Positions 17,412-28,080 of a stretch of DNA of 64,000 bases are shown piece by piece; within the stretch, counting starts at the first letter, position 1; every line of letters starts with the position of its first letter. This stretch comes from Sediminibacterium sp. (GTDB lineage Bacteria > Bacteroidota > Bacteroidia > Chitinophagales > Chitinophagaceae), in contig JAGOAO010000001.1 of the NCBI GenBank assembly GCA_017983845.1, positions 182,078 to 246,077 on the forward strand, in the 5' to 3' direction. The notes under the pieces are model-generated. The model had not been told where the DNA came from. It was given only the letters and a program-made list of their open reading frames with translations, and made no database searches. The translations under genes and the position numbers were made by a program.

Positions 17412-18266
17412 TTATTTATAATTCGCTGCGAAACTTTGAGTCAAAGTAAATCCAGACTCGTCGATTCCGTAAGTGATACCATCAATACTTGTAGTAAATA
17501 CGTTGTACATGATGATCGCAACAGCAGAAGTACCGATACCTAATGCAGTATTGTACAATGCCTCAGAGATACCTTGAGACAATTCACGTGCTGCTTCACC
17601 ACCACCTTCTTCACCTAATTTAGAGAAAGAACGAATCATACCTAATACCGTACCGAACAAACCTAATAAGGTTGCAACAGATGCGATCGTTGATAAGAAT
17701 ACTAAGTTCTTTTCTAACATTGGTAATTCCAATGCAGTTGCTTCTTCGATTTCTTTTTGAATGTTCAATACTTTTTGATCTGTATCTAATTCTGTATTTG
17801 AAATCATTTCCTTGTACTTAGTCAAGCCAGATTTCATTACATTACCTACAGAACCTTTTTGCTTATCACAAGCAGCCAAAGCTTTATCCACTTCTTTGTT
17901 TGCTAAATGAAATTGCACTTGACGGATGAATTCCGCAATATTACCTGCTCCTGCAGCTTTCTTAATAGTCAATAATCTTTCAATTACGAAAGTTAATACT
18001 ACTAATAAACTACCAATCAAAATAGGTACTACGATACCACCCTCGTACATTTTTGTAAATGTTCCTTTAGGTCCTTTGTGCGCTGGCCAGAAACCACCAC
18101 TTGGATCAGGGTTAGTGAAATTACTTGCGTTACCTAGTACAAAACGCCAGATAACATAGCCTGCTACGATACAAGCGATAGGCGCTAAGGTTGCAATCAA
18201 GTTACCGCCTTTTTTCGGTGCTGCTTGCTTTGAAGCCGCTGTTGCAGTTGGTTTAGTCTCAGCCAT
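17412..18266 (-). CDS. exbB: MotA/TolQ/ExbB proton channel protein
   Basis: 284-residue ExbB-type proton channel of the TonB complex in the inner membrane. An Ala/Lys/Pro-rich N-terminus leads into a first membrane helix at about 25-45, then a second (VVPILIGSLLVVLTFVIERL), and a C-terminal pair with the signature FLSTIASVATLLGLFGTVLG and the following IRSF. It is the first gene of a four-gene unit. The 239-base gap upstream, shared with the divergent metzincin gene, holds no other gene. A TATTTTGTAAC stretch at about 100 bases upstream resembles the one before susC. Confidence 0.95.
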   Translation of the reverse strand: MAETKPTATAASKQAAPKKGGNLIATLAPIACIVAGYVIWRFVLGNASNFTNPDPSGGFWPAHKGPKGTFTKMYEGGIVVPILIGSLLVVLTFVIERLLTIKKAAGAGNIAEFIRQVQFHLANKEVDKALAACDKQKGSVGNVMKSGLTKYKEMISNTELDTDQKVLNIQKEIEEATALELPMLEKNLVFLSTIASVATLLGLFGTVLGMIRSFSKLGEEGGGEAARELSQGISEALYNTALGIGTSAVAIIMYNVFTTSIDGITYGIDESGFTLTQSFAANYK

Positions 18267-18505
18267 GATTCAATTGATTTTTGGTTTTAAATTAAATTTA
18301 TAAAAAAGTGATTTAATCCTCGAAACCAAAGGTGATTTTTTAAAGAATCTTAACACTTCAGTTTCTAAGGGGTTACAAAATAAGTAATTTATTGATTGAA
18401 ACAATTTTCAAGACATTTTTTTTGGTAAAAATAATATTAACTAAAAAGTGTAGTATGAATAGAATATATTTAGGGGACGTTTTCAAAAAACAATAATTAT
18501 TTAAT

Positions 18506-21019
18506 ATGAAAAAAATCCTAGCTATTACTAGTCTTTGTGTCATGATGACAAGTCTAGTAAACGCCCAAAGAAATGCGCCCATCGCAGACACAAGTTCTGC
18601 TGCAGCTGGAGCAAAAAAAGACTTACCAGCTAAAATAGGCCCAAAAGCCTTTAAAGACTTAATTACCAAGAAGGCAATGACCCAAAAAGGGGTCTTCACG
18701 GTGCACTTTCAAGATGATAAGTTCTACTTTGATATCCAAGATAGCCTTTTGGGTAGAGAATTGATCGCAGTTACCCGTTATGCTAAAGTGGCAGGTGGTG
18801 CTAGAAAATATGGTGGCGAAGAAGTAAATGAGCAATCTATCCAGTTTGAAAAAGGCCCTAATAACCGCATTTTTATGCGTGTAGTGACTTTGATTAGCAA
18901 GGCTGATTCGACTCAAACTATCGCCAAAGCTGTTAAGAACTCTTATTTAGACCCAATTGTAGCTTCATTTGACATTAAAGCTTACGGGAAAGATTCAACT
19001 AGTTCGATCATTGACGTAACTGATTTTTTTAAAGGTGATAATCAAGCGGTTAGCTTAAGTAGTTTCGAAAAAAGAAGCTTTAACTTATCTGGCCTTGCTT
19101 CTGATCGCTCTTATATCGAAAGTATCAAAGCCTACCCTATCAACCTGGAAATAAGAACAGTTAAAACTTACAATGCAAGTGCCCCAATGCCAGGAAGTCC
19201 AGCAGGGGGTAGTTTTATTCCAGCTGCAGCAAACGCTGGCGCTGTTACTTTTGAATTAAATACCTCTATCTTATTGTTGCCTAAAACTCCAATGGGACGT
19301 CGTTTGTTTGATTCTAGAGTGGGTTATTTTGCAGATAATTTTGTAGAGTACTCTGATGACCAACAAAAAGTAAAAAATCAAGTATTTGCTGTACGTTACC
19401 GCTTAGAGCCTAAACCTCAGGATCTTGAAAAATACAAGAGAGGTGAATTGGTAGAGCCAATTAAGCCAATCATTTATTATATCGACCCTGCAACACCTAA
19501 AAAATGGGTGCCTTATTTGATTGAAGGTGTAAATGACTGGAATGTAGCTTTTGAAAAAGCAGGTTGGAAAAATGCGATCCAAGGTAAAGAATGGCCAAAT
19601 GATAGTACAATGAGCTTAGAAGATGCTCGTTTTTCTGTGATTCGTTATTTCGCATCAGATATCGAAAACGCTTATGGACCTCAGGTGCACGATCCACGCA
19701 GTGGTGAAATTTTAGAAAGCCATGTAGGCTGGTACCACAATGTAATGAGCTTGGTACACGATTGGTACATGGTACAAACTGCAGCGGTAGATCCAGCTGC
19801 AAGAAAAATGCATTTCGATGACACCTTAATGGGTAACTTAATTCGTTTTGTATCTTCTCATGAAATTGGACATACTTTAGGATTAAGACATAATATGGGT
19901 AGTTCAAGTAAAACGCCAGTAGAAAAATTAAGAGACAAAACATGGGTTGAAGCCAATGGTCATACCGCATCTATTATGGACTACGCACGTTTTAACTACG
20001 TTGCTCAACCTGAAGATAAAATTAGTCAGTCAGGATTATTCCCAAGAATAGGTGATTATGACAAATGGGCAATCCAATGGGGTTATACTTACACAGGCGA
20101 GAATGATGCACAAGAAGATCGCAAGATCAATAACAAATGGATTGTTGACAATTTAAGTAAGAATCCAAGAGTTTGGTTTGGTGGCGAAGGCAGAAACGAT
20201 GATCCTAGAGCGCAAACAGAAGACTTAGGTGACAACTCTATGTTAGCTAGTGAATATGGTATTAAAAACTTGAAAAGAATTCTTGCGAATTTACCTGAGT
20301 GGACTAAAGAAGAAGGTGATCGTTATGAAAACTTAAGCCAAATGTATGGTCAAGTGGTTGGTCAATTTAGTAGATATATGGGCCATGTATTAAGAAACGT
20401 TGGTGGCATACAAGAAACTTTTAAAAGTGTAGAAGAAAAAGGAGACGTGTATACGCCAACCACAGTTGCAACGCAAAAACAAGCGATGCAGTTTTTCCAT
20501 ACGCAATTGTTTGCTACTCCAAAATGGTTATTAGATGCCAACATTTTAAATAAGTTTGCTAACCCTTCAAGTAACGAGCGTGTTCAATCTGTACAAACAA
20601 GTATCTTGAAATCTTTACTTGATAAAACTAGATTGTATCGTATCACCACAAGTCAAACTAGATTCGGTGCAAGTTCTTATGCATTGAATGAGATGATGGA
20701 CGACTTAAGAAAAGGTTTGTTCAGCGATGTGAGCAAGGGAGATATTTACCGTCGTAATTTACAAAAGACTTATGTAAGTCAATTAGACGAATTAATTAAC
20801 CCGTCTAGTGCTGCCGCAAGTGCTGCAAGCAGTCTTGCTCGAATCGGCTTCCCAACCACAGATGTAGAAAATACAGATGTTGTTTCTGAAGCAAAAGCAC
20901 AATTGAAAAAATTAGCTGCTTCATTACAAGCTGCTAAAGCAACTGCAACAGAAGCATCTGCAGTAAATCATATCAATGACTTACAAGATAGAATCAAACA
21001 AGCTTTAGATCCTAAATAA
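18506..21019 (+). CDS. Secreted zinc-dependent metzincin protease (DUF5117/DUF4953 type)
   Basis: 837-residue exported metalloprotease-like protein. A Sec signal peptide (MKKILAITSLCVMMTSLVNAQ) opens it. The middle shows the metzincin zinc site HEIGHTLGLRH at about residues 452-462, with three His ligands and the catalytic Glu, and the Met-turn ASIMDYARF some 40 residues later. Together with the long N-terminal domain this fits the DUF5117/DUF5118/DUF4953 group found in many Bacteroidota. All catalytic residues are present, so it should be active; the substrate is unknown. It is a single-gene unit, divergent from exbB, closed by a bidirectional terminator at 21047-21077. A TATATTTA box at 18465-18472 may be its promoter. 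Confidence 0.9.
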   Translation: MKKILAITSLCVMMTSLVNAQRNAPIADTSSAAAGAKKDLPAKIGPKAFKDLITKKAMTQKGVFTVHFQDDKFYFDIQDSLLGRELIAVTRYAKVAGGARKYGGEEVNEQSIQFEKGPNNRIFMRVVTLISKADSTQTIAKAVKNSYLDPIVASFDIKAYGKDSTSSIIDVTDFFKGDNQAVSLSSFEKRSFNLSGLASDRSYIESIKAYPINLEIRTVKTYNASAPMPGSPAGGSFIPAAANAGAVTFELNTSILLLPKTPMGRRLFDSRVGYFADNFVEYSDDQQKVKNQVFAVRYRLEPKPQDLEKYKRGELVEPIKPIIYYIDPATPKKWVPYLIEGVNDWNVAFEKAGWKNAIQGKEWPNDSTMSLEDARFSVIRYFASDIENAYGPQVHDPRSGEILESHVGWYHNVMSLVHDWYMVQTAAVDPAARKMHFDDTLMGNLIRFVSSHEIGHTLGLRHNMGSSSKTPVEKLRDKTWVEANGHTASIMDYARFNYVAQPEDKISQSGLFPRIGDYDKWAIQWGYTYTGENDAQEDRKINNKWIVDNLSKNPRVWFGGEGRNDDPRAQTEDLGDNSMLASEYGIKNLKRILANLPEWTKEEGDRYENLSQMYGQVVGQFSRYMGHVLRNVGGIQETFKSVEEKGDVYTPTTVATQKQAMQFFHTQLFATPKWLLDANILNKFANPSSNERVQSVQTSILKSLLDKTRLYRITTSQTRFGASSYALNEMMDDLRKGLFSDVSKGDIYRRNLQKTYVSQLDELINPSSAAASAASSLARIGFPTTDVENTDVVSEAKAQLKKLAASLQAAKATATEASAVNHINDLQDRIKQALDPK

Positions 21020-21046
21020 ATCTAGCTAGCTTTGCTTATCGCACAT

Positions 21047-21077
21047 AAAAAAAGCCTCCCAATTGGGAGGCTTTTTT
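21047..21077. terminator. Bidirectional terminator between metzincin and permease genes
   Basis: GCCTCCCAATTGGGAGGC, a perfect 18-base palindrome at 21054-21071, with seven A before and six T after. It is usable in both directions and lies between two convergent stops (21019 and 21098). Its core is the same as in the tonB terminator. Confidence 0.92.
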
Positions 21078-21097
21078 AGTATCTACAATTTTATATA

Positions 21098-22375
21098 CTA
21101 CTCGTACCTTAATGCATTGATTGGATTTAACGAAGCTGCTTTCATAGCAGGATAAATACCGGCAACCAATCCAACACCAGAACATATTACAATACCTGTA
21201 ATCACCCAGAACCAAGGAATCACAAAGCCTGTACTTAGCACAATACTAAATACATTTCCAACTAATACACCTAATAGGATACCGAAAATAGCGCCTAATA
21301 AACTAATAATAATACTTTCAAATAAGAATTGACGACGTACGTCTTTTCTTTTTCCCCCCAAAGCTTTGATCAGTCCGACTTCTCTAGTTCTCTCATTCAC
21401 GGCAACCAACATGATATTCATTAAACCAATGGCTGCGCCTATGAGTGTAATCATACCAATCGCACCTGCGGCACCACTAATACCCGCTAAAAAGCCAATG
21501 AACAATTGTGCGAATTTGTCACTCTTGTCAATGATAAAATTATCGGACTCTGTTGGTATTAATTTTCTAGCTTTTCGCATCTGCAACATCGCTTCATCAA
21601 TAGCCGGCTCTAATTCAATCACGTTATTGACTGCTACACCTAATTGATAAGATGGATTGCTATTTTGATATTGACGCACATTTTTTAAGGAAGTAACGAT
21701 GATGTCATCCTGCCTTAACATCGCACTTGAGCCTTTTGACTTTAACAAGCCAATGATGCGATAGGGTTTGCCCTGAACCAAGATGATTTTATCTACACTC
21801 TTTTCTGGATTTCTAGGAAATAATTTTGTACCTACACTACTTCCTATCATACAAACATTTCGACCAGATTGGATATCTACCGCATTTAAGTTTCTTCCAA
21901 CAGAAAGCTGATATCCATTGACTGCTAAATAATTTTCGTCCGCACCCCACATGCCAATTTGAGGATTGGTTTTTAAATTTTTGTAGACGATTTCATTGTT
22001 GCCACTGGCTCTTCTGTAGACACTTACCTGCGCTCTGTTGAAACTGTAATTTTCTTTAAAATAAACCGACTCTTCTAATTTAAAGGGCTTATCCAAATTT
22101 GACTTCTTTTCTTTTTGCCCTTTCTTGGTTTTAGAAAACTCGTCATTACTTGGTCCTCCCATCCTTGCATTCATTTCTTTATATCGAATGGTGAATGCAT
22201 TCGCCCCCATAAAAGAAAAGTTTTCTTTTAAACTTTGATTCATCGCAGAGATGGCTGTAATAATTCCAATCAATGCCATGATACCAAACGCGATGATAGC
22301 AACTGTAATACTGGTTCTTAGCTTATTGCCTTTTACGGTACGCCAAGCCAACACAAATGAGTCCTGTAAGGTCAT
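21098..22375 (-). CDS. ABC transporter permease (MacB/FtsX type)
   Basis: 425-residue inner-membrane permease of the MacB/LolC fold. The first membrane helix is in the N-terminal KLRTSITVAIIAFGIMALIG segment, followed by a large periplasmic MacB_PCD domain (about 45-280), then three C-terminal helices of the FtsX domain with NERTREVGLIKALGG between helices two and three. This family moves lipoproteins, peptides or drugs, or acts as a mechanotransducer. No ATPase gene is adjacent, so its partner must be elsewhere. It shares no operon with the nuo genes, whose last member nuoN ends upstream in the other direction of reading by only 79 bases; read-through from nuoN is not possible because nuoN lies on the same strand upstream and could in fact supply transcription to it. 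Confidence 0.88.
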   Translation of the reverse strand: MTLQDSFVLAWRTVKGNKLRTSITVAIIAFGIMALIGIITAISAMNQSLKENFSFMGANAFTIRYKEMNARMGGPSNDEFSKTKKGQKEKKSNLDKPFKLEESVYFKENYSFNRAQVSVYRRASGNNEIVYKNLKTNPQIGMWGADENYLAVNGYQLSVGRNLNAVDIQSGRNVCMIGSSVGTKLFPRNPEKSVDKIILVQGKPYRIIGLLKSKGSSAMLRQDDIIVTSLKNVRQYQNSNPSYQLGVAVNNVIELEPAIDEAMLQMRKARKLIPTESDNFIIDKSDKFAQLFIGFLAGISGAAGAIGMITLIGAAIGLMNIMLVAVNERTREVGLIKALGGKRKDVRRQFLFESIIISLLGAIFGILLGVLVGNVFSIVLSTGFVIPWFWVITGIVICSGVGLVAGIYPAMKAASLNPINALRYE

Positions 22376-22454
22376 AAAATCTGTTTATCTGAACCTAAAG
22401 GTAGGACAGATTGCATCAGGTTCCACGTAATCCGCTAATCTATTTGAAGAACGG

Positions 22455-23840
22455 CTAAAAGTAGAGATAAGAGAGGAAAACATTGGGTACTACCCCTAGC
22501 GCTAATATTAAAATGGCAAAAACAAGTAATTTATACTTGTACCCTTGTTCGAGCGTATTGATCGCAGGCTCGCCCTCGACAAAATACATTGCCTGTATTA
22601 ACTTAAAATAGTAGTACACACTCACGGCAGCAAAAAGGATGGACACTAGGACCAACCATAAGCCAACACCAGATTGTACAGCAGCATTGAGCATATAATA
22701 TTTTGCAAAAAAACCGCCAGTTAAAGGGATGCCTGCTAGGGACAATAAGAAAACGGTGGTCATTCCCGCTAATAATGGTTCTTTTTTAGCCAAGCCATTG
22801 AAAGCTTCAAAACTATATTCTTTCATTTTAATCAATACCCCAAACAATCCAATACTTGCTACTGAATAGGCCATGATATAAAGCAAAATGCCTTCCGTTG
22901 CAAAACTTGTTGCGCCATATAATGCAAAAAGCATGAAACCAACTTGGGCAATACTAGAATAGGCCAACATACGTTTTACACTTCGTTGAAAAACTGCAGT
23001 AATATTTCCTACAAATAAAGTGGCGATTAAAACAAAAGTGAGCAATAAATCCCAAGCGTATCCTAATGCTTTAAATTGATTGTGGAATAAAACCACAAAA
23101 GCAATCATTGCAGTGGCTTTTACGATGGTCGCCATGAATGAAGTAAATACAGTTGGCGCGCCATCATACACGTCTGGTGTCCAAAAATGAAACGGTGCTG
23201 CAGAAACTTTAAAATTAAAAGAAGCAAAAATTAAGATCAAACCTGCAGAAAGCATCAATTGCTCTCTCACCATGCCAGTTGCAGGATTCAATGCTGGTGT
23301 GGTAATTTGAAAAGTGCCGGTAGCTCCATATATAAATGTGATGCCCAATAAAAATATGCCGGTAGAAAAAGAGCCCATTAAAAAATATTTCAATGCAGCT
23401 TCATTGCTATTTAAATTCTTTTTATCCGCTCCAGTTAAAATATATAAAGGAATAGACAAGATTTCAATGCCTATAAACAACATCAACAAGTTATTATAAG
23501 AAGTTAAAATGCTAGCTCCGCATAAAATAAAGAAAAACAAAGCATAAAAATCTGCTGCATGATTCCCAATCTTAGCAATTTCATCTCCATTTAACCAGAC
23601 GTATAAAAAAGTCAAGATGAATAAAATAGTATTTACATACAACCCAAACTGCGTGAAAGCCAGCATTCCCTTAGTGTCTATGCCAATAGCGTATACGCCA
23701 TTTAATTGCAATAAATTAGCAACAATGAGTGCCAACAGTCCAACTAAAGCGATACGCGTTTGCGTTTTCTCATTATCGAAAATCCAAGAAGCAAACATCA
23801 TTAATACACCTAATAAAGCCGAAGCTATAATTGCGTTCAT
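22455..23840 (-). CDS. nuoN: NADH-quinone oxidoreductase subunit N
   Basis: 461-residue antiporter-like membrane subunit of complex I, with about 14 membrane helices. Conserved features seen are the LLMLFIGIEILSIPLYIL segment with its Glu, the FKVSAAPFHFWTPDVYDGAP signature including the proton-path Lys, and the SIAQVGFMLFAL helix. It is the last gene of the 14-gene nuo operon, 15 bases after nuoM. No terminator is visible in the 79 bases before the downstream permease gene on the same strand. Confidence 0.97.
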   Translation of the reverse strand: MNAIIASALLGVLMMFASWIFDNEKTQTRIALVGLLALIVANLLQLNGVYAIGIDTKGMLAFTQFGLYVNTILFILTFLYVWLNGDEIAKIGNHAADFYALFFFILCGASILTSYNNLLMLFIGIEILSIPLYILTGADKKNLNSNEAALKYFLMGSFSTGIFLLGITFIYGATGTFQITTPALNPATGMVREQLMLSAGLILIFASFNFKVSAAPFHFWTPDVYDGAPTVFTSFMATIVKATAMIAFVVLFHNQFKALGYAWDLLLTFVLIATLFVGNITAVFQRSVKRMLAYSSIAQVGFMLFALYGATSFATEGILLYIMAYSVASIGLFGVLIKMKEYSFEAFNGLAKKEPLLAGMTTVFLLSLAGIPLTGGFFAKYYMLNAAVQSGVGLWLVLVSILFAAVSVYYYFKLIQAMYFVEGEPAINTLEQGYKYKLLVFAILILALGVVPNVFLSYLYF

Positions 23841-23855
23841 TATAAATTCATTTAA

Positions 23856-25277
23856 TTATTTGATAAACAATTGTTGTAACGTATCTGCAGTTAAATCAAA
23901 TAAAGGAGCAGGATACACTCCAGTAATCAACACTACAATAAACAAGACAATCAATACAAACTGTGCAGGCAAATTAGGCGCTTGCATTTTATTTATTTTT
24001 TCACTCACTTCGCCATAAGCACATTTTTGGACCATATTCAAAGTGTAAATAGCAGCTAATACAACACTAACTCCTGCTACTGCAGCTATCCATGGGTTGA
24101 ATTGGAACAATGCATTGAACATTAAAAACTCTCCAATAAATGCATTGGTTAAAGGCAATGCGATATTTGCAAATGCAAATCCTACAAGCAAAATGCCTAA
24201 GGTTGGATTTTGTTTGGCAAGTCCCCCCATTTCCTTCAATGACCTTGTTCCTGTTTGTTGCTCAATAATGTCCGCGATGATCCATAAACCCAAGACGTTA
24301 ATGCCATGTGAAAATAATTGTATCAAAGCACCTTGTACCCCAATTTCGGTATTGGTAAATAAAGCAGCGCTCATTAGTCCAATATGCGCAATAGAAGAAT
24401 AAGCAATCAAACGCTTCATGTCGTCTTGACGTATGGCTATAAATGAAGCGTATAAAATTCCAATGACAGACAAGATCACTACAAAATTGGAATGTGCACT
24501 AAATGCATCTGGAAACAAAGGCATTAACCATCTCATCACACCATATAAGCCCATCTTTACCATCACCGCACTCAATACCATTGTTACAGCTGTCGGAGAT
24601 TGTTCATAAGCATCAGGCTGCCATGTATGTAAAGGGAATATAGGCATCTTGATTGCAAATGCTGTAAAGAATAAGGCAAATGCGGTCATCTTTTGTCCAG
24701 CAGTTAAATTAGCTGCTTTAAAAGATGCATAAGCAAAACTGTGGTCTGTTGTGTGCGTATACACATAGATAATACCAATCAACATAAACAAAGACCCCAA
24801 GAAAGTATAAATAAAGAATTTAAAAGTAACTGCAACACGTTTTTCTCCTCCCCAAATAGAACACAGGAAGTAGACTGGAATCAAAGCCAATTCCCAGAAA
24901 AAATAAAACAACATTGCGTCACCAGCTAAAAACACACCTAATAATCCCGTTTGTGTAAACAACATCAAAGACAAGAATTGATTTCTATTCTTCACTTCGT
25001 TGTTTGCGGTGGCAATGAAGATTGCAGGAAAACTAATACAAGTTAATAAGAGCAATATTTTAGACAAGCCATCTGCGGTCAATGTAAATCTTGCATTCAA
25101 GCTCAACATCCATGACGCATCAAAACTCGCTGCACCCATACAAGCAATGTAAATAGAAAGTCCTAATGTGATTGCAGTTGCAGCAATTGCAACATTGTTG
25201 GCTATTTTATCGTGTTTAACAAACAGCAAAAAAATGGCTGCGATAAACGGAATAGATAGAATTGAAAGTAATACCAT
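23856..25277 (-). CDS. nuoM: NADH-quinone oxidoreductase subunit M
   Basis: 473-residue antiporter-like proton-pumping subunit of complex I. It shows FFWELALIPVYFLCSIWGG with the essential Glu, FAIKMPIFPLHTWQPDAYEQ with the conserved Lys, and SSIAHIGLMSAALFT. Around 13-14 membrane helices; length is as expected. It lies between nuoL and nuoN, 13 and 15 bases from them, so the operon is tightly packed here. Confidence 0.97.
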   Translation of the reverse strand: MVLLSILSIPFIAAIFLLFVKHDKIANNVAIAATAITLGLSIYIACMGAASFDASWMLSLNARFTLTADGLSKILLLLTCISFPAIFIATANNEVKNRNQFLSLMLFTQTGLLGVFLAGDAMLFYFFWELALIPVYFLCSIWGGEKRVAVTFKFFIYTFLGSLFMLIGIIYVYTHTTDHSFAYASFKAANLTAGQKMTAFALFFTAFAIKMPIFPLHTWQPDAYEQSPTAVTMVLSAVMVKMGLYGVMRWLMPLFPDAFSAHSNFVVILSVIGILYASFIAIRQDDMKRLIAYSSIAHIGLMSAALFTNTEIGVQGALIQLFSHGINVLGLWIIADIIEQQTGTRSLKEMGGLAKQNPTLGILLVGFAFANIALPLTNAFIGEFLMFNALFQFNPWIAAVAGVSVVLAAIYTLNMVQKCAYGEVSEKINKMQAPNLPAQFVLIVLFIVVLITGVYPAPLFDLTADTLQQLFIK

Positions 25278-25290
25278 TGTTGCTATAAAT

Positions 25291-27204
25291 TTATTTAATC
25301 AAATTATGAAAGAATCGAGTGATAGCGATATCATTAAACCATATTAGTAATAACACAACCATGCTCAGTACCATGAATAAAATATAATATCCTACTTGAC
25401 CACTCTGTATTAAGCGCGTTTGTCTTGCACCATACTGTACTAATTTTCCAGTACCATTGACAACGCCATCGATGATGTTTTTTTCTACTACTTCCTTCAA
25501 GAAGCCAGCAAAACGATTCAATGGTTGTACAATTGCTTTTTCATACAATTCATCTACCAACCACTTATTGTACAAGAATTTACCCAATGCTGTTTGAGGC
25601 TCGCCATCCGCTTGCTTACTGTATTTGCTTATCGCAATCAATAAAGCTACTAATGCAATGGTGACAGAACTGCCCATTAAAATCCATTCTGTAGTATGTG
25701 ATAAGTGCAAAGGAGCTGCTTCGCCAATGATGCTTGATAAATGATGCCCTAACCAATGGTGCCCGCCTAGTATTTCAGGCACGCCCATCGCTCCACCAAC
25801 GGCACTCAATACCGCCAAGATAATTAAAGGCAATGTCATACTTATTGGACTCTCGTGAACATGATGCGCTTGTGCATCTGTTCCTCTGAATTGGCCTAGA
25901 AAAGTAGTGGCATATAAACGGAACATATAAAATGCGGTCATCGCTGCACCAAGCACACCTAGGAACCAATAAATTGGATTTTTAGCATAGGCTGCTGCCA
26001 AGATTTCATCTTTTGAAAAGAAACCACTAAACGGAGGTACCCCTGCAATGGCGATACAACCAATTAAGAAAGTGATATGCGTGATTGGTAATTTTGATTT
26101 CAAGCCACCCATCTTGCGTATATCTTGCTCATGATGCATGGCATGAATCACAGATCCTGCTGCCAAGAATAACAATGCTTTAAAGAAAGCATGTGTAATC
26201 ACATGAAACACCGCACCGGAATAAGCGCCCACGCCTAATCCTAGAAACATATACCCTAACTGACTCACTGTTGAATAAGCCAATACTTTTTTAATGTCAT
26301 TTTGCTTGATCGCGATAGTCGCAGCTAATAAGGCTGTACTAATACCAATGATTGCAACTACTGTTTGTGCAATTTCACTATGCGTATAAAAAATATTCGT
26401 TCTTGTGATCATGTAGATACCAGCAGTTACCATGGTAGCAGCATGGATCAAAGCAGATACTGGTGTAGGACCTGCCATCGCATCTGGCAACCAAGTGTAC
26501 AAAGGAATCTGCGCACTCTTACCCATTGCGCCTACAAATAACAATAAAGTAATTGCGGTAATATCTGTAGTAGATAATTTAGCCAAGCTTTCTGCAGTCA
26601 ACACTTCGCCGTAACTCACCGTGCCTAGTTTCACAATCAACCAAAAGATCGCCAACAAGAAACCTAGGTCACCAATTCTATTCATGATGAAGGCTTTCTT
26701 TGCTGCATTGTTATACGTGGTATTGGTGAACCAATAGCCAATTAATAAATAAGAACACAATCCAACGCCTTCCCATCCAATAAACATAATCACATAGTTA
26801 TCTCCTAATACCAATAAAAGCATAGAGAAAATAAATAAGTTTAAATAAGCAAAATAGCGCGCATAATGCGGTGCAGTTTCTTCATGCATATAAGCAGAAG
26901 AGTATAAGTGGATCAATGTACCCACGCCCGTGATCACCAACAAGAACAAACTTGACAATGCATCTACCCTGAAGTCAAATGGGATTTTAACAGTGCTAGT
27001 GTTGATGAAGTCGAAAAAATGTACCGTAATCGCCCCTTGCTCCTGTACATTCCAGAATGCAATCAAACTAAAAACGAATGAAGCAAATATATACATGGTG
27101 CCATTGTAGGCAATTGTTTTTTTACTCCAAATATTACGCCCTAGTCCGTTAAATAAAAATCCTGCAAAAGGCAAGAGGGTGATCAATGCTAATATTACTT
27201 TCAT
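25291..27204 (-). CDS. nuoL: NADH-quinone oxidoreductase subunit L
   Basis: 637-residue distal antiporter-like subunit of complex I. Signatures visible are MFIGWEGVGLCSYLLIGYW with its Glu, GAMGKSAQIPLYTWLPDAM with the proton-path Lys, PTPVSALIHAATMVTAG and YSTVSQLGYMFLGLGVGAY. The C-terminal part, after about residue 500, should hold the long lateral helix and a final membrane anchor (VGYYILFMVLSMVVLLLIWF). It starts with ATG 10 bases after nuoK. Confidence 0.97.
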   Translation of the reverse strand: MKVILALITLLPFAGFLFNGLGRNIWSKKTIAYNGTMYIFASFVFSLIAFWNVQEQGAITVHFFDFINTSTVKIPFDFRVDALSSLFLLVITGVGTLIHLYSSAYMHEETAPHYARYFAYLNLFIFSMLLLVLGDNYVIMFIGWEGVGLCSYLLIGYWFTNTTYNNAAKKAFIMNRIGDLGFLLAIFWLIVKLGTVSYGEVLTAESLAKLSTTDITAITLLLFVGAMGKSAQIPLYTWLPDAMAGPTPVSALIHAATMVTAGIYMITRTNIFYTHSEIAQTVVAIIGISTALLAATIAIKQNDIKKVLAYSTVSQLGYMFLGLGVGAYSGAVFHVITHAFFKALLFLAAGSVIHAMHHEQDIRKMGGLKSKLPITHITFLIGCIAIAGVPPFSGFFSKDEILAAAYAKNPIYWFLGVLGAAMTAFYMFRLYATTFLGQFRGTDAQAHHVHESPISMTLPLIILAVLSAVGGAMGVPEILGGHHWLGHHLSSIIGEAAPLHLSHTTEWILMGSSVTIALVALLIAISKYSKQADGEPQTALGKFLYNKWLVDELYEKAIVQPLNRFAGFLKEVVEKNIIDGVVNGTGKLVQYGARQTRLIQSGQVGYYILFMVLSMVVLLLIWFNDIAITRFFHNLIK

Positions 27205-27214
27205 GTGGGATGAA

Positions 27215-27550
27215 TTAATTCTTTAATCTATTTAAGAAATTGATGTCAACAGAATGCGTATTGCGGTACATCATCACAATAATTGCCAATCCTACACTTA
27301 CTTCAGCAGCCGCAACCACCATAATGAAGAATACAAAAATTTGCGCATCAATACCCGCTGTGGTGTCAGCCGCATTTTGCAAGGCCAATCCATGGTACAT
27401 TTTTGAAAATGCAACCAATAACAAGTTAACTGCGTTTAACATCAATTCAATACACATGAATACGATGATGGCATTGCGACGGGTCAAAACCCCCACCACG
27501 CCAATGCTAAACAAAGTCAAACATAATATGATATAATACTGTATAGACAT
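27215..27550 (-). CDS. nuoK: NADH-quinone oxidoreductase subunit K
   Basis: 111-residue, three-helix membrane subunit of complex I. The family signature [17 protein letters not shown] carries the conserved membrane Glu, and a second acidic residue lies in [17 protein letters not shown]. Length is normal. It is flanked by nuoJ (21 bases) and nuoL (10 bases). Confidence 0.96.
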   Translation of the reverse strand: MSIQYYIILCLTLFSIGVVGVLTRRNAIIVFMCIELMLNAVNLLLVAFSKMYHGLALQNAADTTAGIDAQIFVFFIMVVAAAEVSVGLAIIVMMYRNTHSVDINFLNRLKN

Positions 27551-27571
27551 CTCTACTAATTTTAATGTTAA

Positions 27572-28072
27572 TTATTTTTTTCCAATGATTACCGCACCTA
27601 CCATCGCACTTAAGAATAAAACACTGCTTATCTCAAATGGAACTACATAATCACTAAATAATGCTTTTCCCAATGGGTGTATCAAACCAATTGTTCCTTC
27701 TTTTAATAATACTTGCTTGTTTTGAATTTGCGCAGTTTGTTTCACCACAGCAATTAACAAAGTAAGTAAGCTGCCTCCCGCAATCACACCAGTTAGTTTC
27801 ACTAACAATTGCTTTTGTGGTTCCGCGTCTTTTTTGATATTCATTAACATAATCACAAACAAGAACAATACCATGATCGCTCCAGCATAAACAATGATGT
27901 TTACAATCGCCAAGAACTGAGCATTGAGCAAAATATAATGTCCAGAGATAGCGAAGAATACCAAAATCAACCACAACACACTGTGGATTGGGTTCTTACT
28001 AATCAATACCATCGTTGCACTCACAATCGCAAATGCAGATAATAGATAAAATAAAATGTCTACTGTATTCAT
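27572..28072 (-). CDS. nuoJ: NADH-quinone oxidoreductase subunit J
   Basis: 166-residue, five-helix membrane subunit of complex I. It shows SKNPIHSVLWLILVFFAISG and the helix IVNIIVYAGAIMVLFLFVIM with the pi-bulge region important in coupling. It starts 8 bases after the nuoI stop and is followed 21 bases later by nuoK. Confidence 0.96.
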   Translation of the reverse strand: MNTVDILFYLLSAFAIVSATMVLISKNPIHSVLWLILVFFAISGHYILLNAQFLAIVNIIVYAGAIMVLFLFVIMLMNIKKDAEPQKQLLVKLTGVIAGGSLLTLLIAVVKQTAQIQNKQVLLKEGTIGLIHPLGKALFSDYVVPFEISSVLFLSAMVGAVIIGKK

Positions 28073-28080
28073 AGTATAAA